35,805 bases of DNA from Candidatus Brocadiia bacterium (lineage in GTDB: Bacteria > Planctomycetota > PUPC01), in assembly GCA_030605345.1 (NCBI GenBank), contig JAUWIN010000015.1, forward strand, positions 1 to 35,805, read 5' to 3'. Of the stretch, positions 33,858 through 35,805 are shown in pieces. The stretch's first letter is position 1, and every line of letters starts with the position of its first letter. The notes under the pieces are model-generated. The model did not search any database, was not told the DNA's origin, and saw only the letters and a program-made list of their open reading frames with translations. A program made the position numbers and the translations under genes.

Positions 33858-33903
33858 AATATACGTGCTACAAACGCTGTAGCATTGCTACACGGCGTGT
33901 AGC
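33858..33903 (-). promoter_or_regulatory. Tandem palindromic operator and putative promoter of the sugar transferase gene
   Basis: On the minus strand, GCTACA-CGCCG-TGTAGC (33903-33887), AAT, GCTACA-GCGTT-TGTAGC (33883-33867), then ACG and TATATT (33863-33858). The arms, the AAT between palindromes and the ACG-TATA that follows are identical to the element at 1741-1786. No -35 is present; the second palindrome sits there. The transferase start codon is about 168 bases downstream. Confidence 0.65.
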
Positions 33904-34219
33904 AATTTCTCTGCGGGCAGCGCAGCGTGACGTCCGTTTGCTTGTAAGATAAGGCACTACGGAGACTTACGCCACCTCCGCGCCAGCGCGTTACGGCCGC
34001 GTCTGCCTGCATTTTTTTCTGCCAGGTTGTAGGCGAAGTTGACAAAGTAATATTGCCAAAATCAATGTCTAAACGATATAAGAGCAAATACCGTGCCAGC
34101 CGAGGGGAGGAATTTTTCCGCGTCGACGGCCGTCCGCGCAATCGCCTGCGCAGCAAGGAGTTACGGCACATATTTCTTCACAATCGAAGGAAATAGCCGG
34201 AATGATGAACGTCTCAGTC
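33904..34219. other. Intergenic region
   Basis: No gene is supported on either strand. Small open frames (for example the one beginning at 34093) show no recognisable domain. Confidence 0.45.
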
Positions 34220-34235
34220 GTTGCGAAAACGCAAC
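34220..34235. promoter_or_regulatory. GTTGCG-N4-CGCAAC palindrome 1
   Basis: GTTGCG-AAAA-CGCAAC is a perfect 16-bp palindrome, overlapping a second palindrome AAAACGC-AAC-GCGTTTT (34226-34242). Confidence 0.6.
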
Positions 34236-34298
34236 GCGTTTTGGAGGAAAAAGCAGCTCAAATGCCCTAAGTCGCCGCAATTACACGTGTTACCGCAT

Positions 34299-34314
34299 GT
34301 TGCGTATGGTCAAC
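34299..34314. promoter_or_regulatory. GTTGCG-N4-CGCAAC palindrome 2 (imperfect)
   Basis: GTTGCG-TATG-GTCAAC keeps one perfect arm and a degraded second arm (GTCAAC for CGCAAC), with the same 4-base spacing. Outer bases T..A extend the symmetry. Confidence 0.5.
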
Positions 34315-34328
34315 ATAAAAGGAAGGAT

Positions 34329-34344
34329 GTTGTGAAAACGCAAC
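34329..34344. promoter_or_regulatory. GTTGCG-N4-CGCAAC palindrome 3
   Basis: GTTGTG-AAAA-CGCAAC has one mismatch and is flanked by AT..AT so the symmetry extends to 20 bp. It begins exactly 30 bases after palindrome 2. Confidence 0.55.
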
Positions 34345-34402
34345 ATGTTTCGCGTGCAAAACCGCCATGCGCGCGATGCAGGCTCTCCCCTAGGGTCGTT
34401 TT

Positions 34403-34446
34403 CCCAGGCCAGCTGACAAGATTTACTCTCGAACGGCTGGCCTGGG
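34403..34446. repeat. Inverted repeat downstream of the PilZ gene
   Basis: CCCAGGCCAGC (34403-34413) and GCTGGCCTGGG (34436-34446) form a perfect 11-bp stem with a 22-base loop, 50 bases after the PilZ stop. No T-tract follows on either strand, so the function could be transcript-end stabilisation. Confidence 0.55.
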
Positions 34447-34495
34447 CAAGTTAGCCGATCGGAACCGCCGCCCAGCCCACATCGGCGCGTGTGGC

Positions 34496-34909
34496 CTACT
34501 CCTGCCGGTCCTCCCACAGGAGATGCTCAAGCGACTGCAACTCGACAGTGGGACGCTGCTGGAACTGGAGTGCTAGACCCCACATCCCCTGCTGGAGCAG
34601 GTCTTCGGACCAGTCGCCGAGCACTTGGCTGGGCTCAAGTTTTTCGGCGCGCTGTACAGCGCCCGCACCCACCAGTGTCAGGTTCGGCTGTTCTTCGCCC
34701 TCGCGAGCTGGCACTGCAATGCGGAGCAAAAGTGGGTCGTCAGGGGTGACCTGACCGACCGGGGCTTCGAAGTAAACCCCACTGGAACTGACGTTGTGCG
34801 TCAGCCCGTCACGCGGTGCCAGGCTACCGTCGAGGCTCATGAAAAACCTTACAGGCAGCGCAAGCTCGAGCCTCTGGGCTCGTCTCTTGTCAGGTTCAAC
34901 TGATGGCAT
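34496..34909 (-). CDS. PilZ-domain protein
   Basis: The 137-residue protein is a single PilZ domain. The c-di-GMP binding motifs are visible: RRAQRLELALPV (R-x-x-x-R) near the N-terminus and NVSSSGVYFEAP (D/N-x-S-x-x-G) about 25 residues later. It would bind cyclic di-GMP and adjust a target such as exopolysaccharide synthesis or motility. It is monocistronic. GGGGAG lies about 8 bases before the ATG. It is flanked by GTTGCG-type palindromes on both sides. Confidence 0.85.
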   Translation of the reverse strand: MPSVEPDKRRAQRLELALPVRFFMSLDGSLAPRDGLTHNVSSSGVYFEAPVGQVTPDDPLLLRIAVPAREGEEQPNLTLVGAGAVQRAEKLEPSQVLGDWSEDLLQQGMWGLALQFQQRPTVELQSLEHLLWEDRQE

Positions 34910-34953
34910 GGTATCGTCTCCCCGCGCGTGCTTCTTTCATGCCAATCCCTCCC

Positions 34954-34983
34954 AATTTAGTCAATAACCTGCCTAACTAAATT
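34954..34983. promoter_or_regulatory. Inverted repeat upstream of the PilZ gene
   Basis: AATTTAGT (34954-34961) and ACTAAATT (34976-34983), an 8-bp inverted repeat with a 14-base centre, lie 45-74 bases before the PilZ start in an AT-rich stretch where its promoter should be. Possible operator; no clear -35/-10. Confidence 0.4.
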
Positions 34984-35121
34984 TAACTGCAAATAGCATG
35001 CCATCGCGCCGGTAAAAACGCGCCCAATTTTGCCCATCCTCACAACCTCTTGAGCGTCGGTCACTTGAGCGGGCCTCGCCGCCAGAAACAGGGTGTGGCG
35101 CGGACGACCGATTTTTCTCAT

Positions 35122-35137
35122 GTTGCGCAAACGCAAC
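35122..35137. promoter_or_regulatory. GTTGCG-N4-CGCAAC palindrome 4
   Basis: GTTGCG-CAAA-CGCAAC is a perfect 6+6 palindrome between the PilZ gene and the citramalate-synthase-like gene. Two further half sites (GTTGCG at 35153-35158, CGTTGC at 35171-35176) follow. Confidence 0.6.
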
Positions 35138-35181
35138 AAAAAAACGGCCAGCCGTTGCGAAAAAAACACACGTTGCTTCGA

Positions 35182-35805
35182 CTAAACAGATCCAGAGCCG
35201 CCGCCGCGAGCGGATTCAGCGCCCTGTTTCCTTGCGTTCTGTGCGGAAGAACCGTGTGCGTCTTTTGCCCCCCTATGTTTCCCTTCGGTCAGCCCGTACT
35301 CGATGGCGTCTAACAGCGCCTGATAACTTGCCTCGATGATGTTATGTGAGACGCCAACGGTGCCCCAGTTGGCCTGTCCGTCGCTGGACTCGATCAGCAC
35401 CCGCACGTCGCTGGCGGTGCCATAGGAACTATCGAGCACCCTGACCTTGTAGTCGGTGAGAACGATGTTTCTGATGTCAGGGTATAGCTCAGCCAGGGCC
35501 TTTCGGAGGGCGTTGTCGATGGCGCCGACCGGCCCCTTACCGTCGGCGGCCGTGTGGACCTCGCGGTCGCCGAGTCTGACCTTGATGGTGGCCTCGGAGG
35601 TCATCGTGCCGTCCTCGCGCCTCTCGCAGATAACCCGGAACCCGCAGCGGTGGAATAGTTCCTTCCTCCCCCCGAAGACCTTCCTCATCAGCAGCTCGCA
35701 CGAGCCCTCTGCCCCGTCATACAGGTCTCCCTTGCTTTCGATTTCGACCAGCTGCTCGGTCAGTTTACTGACCTCCGGCGAAACCTTGTCCTAGTCGGTC
35801 CGGTG
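35182..35805 (-). CDS. cimA: Citramalate synthase-like protein, C-terminal part, with in-frame TAG
   Basis: The minus-strand frame from the right edge reads HRTD, then TAG (35793-35791), then DKVSPEVSKLTEQLVEIESKG...YDGAEGSCELLMRKVFG and the LeuA-type regulatory domain (ATIKVRLGDREVHTAADGKGPVGAIDNALRKAL...DYKVRVLDSSYGTASDVRVLIESSDG...GVSHNIIEASYQALLDAIEYGL). This is the C-terminal half of the citramalate/2-isopropylmalate synthase family (isoleucine pathway); the catalytic barrel lies off the window. The stop is inside what should be continuous sequence, so either the gene is broken, or the stop is a sequence error. A shorter start at ATG 35688 would make only the regulatory domain. The C-terminus has a low-complexity tail rich in Gly, Ser and Ala. 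Confidence 0.75.

Noticed and set aside
34220-34344. CRISPR array from the repeated GTTGCG units
   Set aside because: Repeats are 16-20 bp palindromes at irregular distances without equal spacers, and no cas gene is present.

Overview
The window reads as about 36 kb of a GC-rich chromosome from an anaerobic bacterium with a Gram-negative type envelope. The evidence is Rnf subunits, indolepyruvate:ferredoxin oxidoreductase, superoxide reductase and rubrerythrins (strict-anaerobe physiology), plus two PEP-CTERM proteins ending in a PEPATL/glycine-rich helix/poly-Arg tail (exosortase-type sorting), PA14-domain secreted enzymes, a malectin/DUF4091-type secreted protein and a polA-coaE-rho order. 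I infer a Planctomycetota/PVC-like or related uncultured lineage; no rRNA is present to settle this.

Layout. 1-1382: end of iorA, and iorB. 1383-4483: a surface-protein region with two PEP-CTERM genes (lectin-like and kelch-propeller), long structured leaders, tandem palindromic operators and a duplicated tail fragment. 4565-8275: GNAT acetyltransferase (minus), metallophosphoesterase lipoprotein with a PA14-like end, a TIGR02757/DUF2400 protein and a permease N-terminus remnant. 8399-10001: oxidative-stress cluster rubrerythrin, desulfoferrodoxin, ferritin-like protein. 10078-11538: secreted trypsin-like/PDZ/PA14 protein. 11539-13868: an integration scar (integrase remnant running into a tRNA-Met 3' half) and an HNH-like gene that lacks its zinc cysteines. 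13869-18949: FG-GAP repeat protein, Nif3-like protein (minus) and a 907-residue secreted DUF4091-type protein. 19093-20063: rplM-rpsI with a consensus promoter and a hairpin. 20232-21311: an AT-richer uroporphyrinogen-decarboxylase-like gene.

From 21398 onward nearly everything is on the minus strand: rnfE-rnfA-rnfB with its own promoter (rnfCDG not here), polA-coaE-rho, then an M48 protease, HEAT-repeat protein, MraY-like transferase and TrkA-type protein, a bacterial sugar transferase, a PilZ protein, and the C-terminal part of a citramalate-synthase-like gene that carries an in-frame TAG and runs off the right edge.

The most interesting signals are regulatory. (1) A tandem pair of 17-bp palindromes GCTACA-N5-TGTAGC, separated by AAT and followed by ACG and a TATA-type -10, occurs in the same orientation upstream of the first PEP-CTERM gene and, 32 kb away, upstream of the sugar transferase gene. 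This suggests one regulator controls surface protein and exopolysaccharide. (2) Both PEP-CTERM genes share a leader element: GGAGGTG, 34 nt later a 9-bp hairpin with a base-pair-preserving difference. (3) A second palindrome family, GTTGCG-N4-CGCAAC, flanks the PilZ gene. All three are direct sequence observations; the regulon interpretation is inference.
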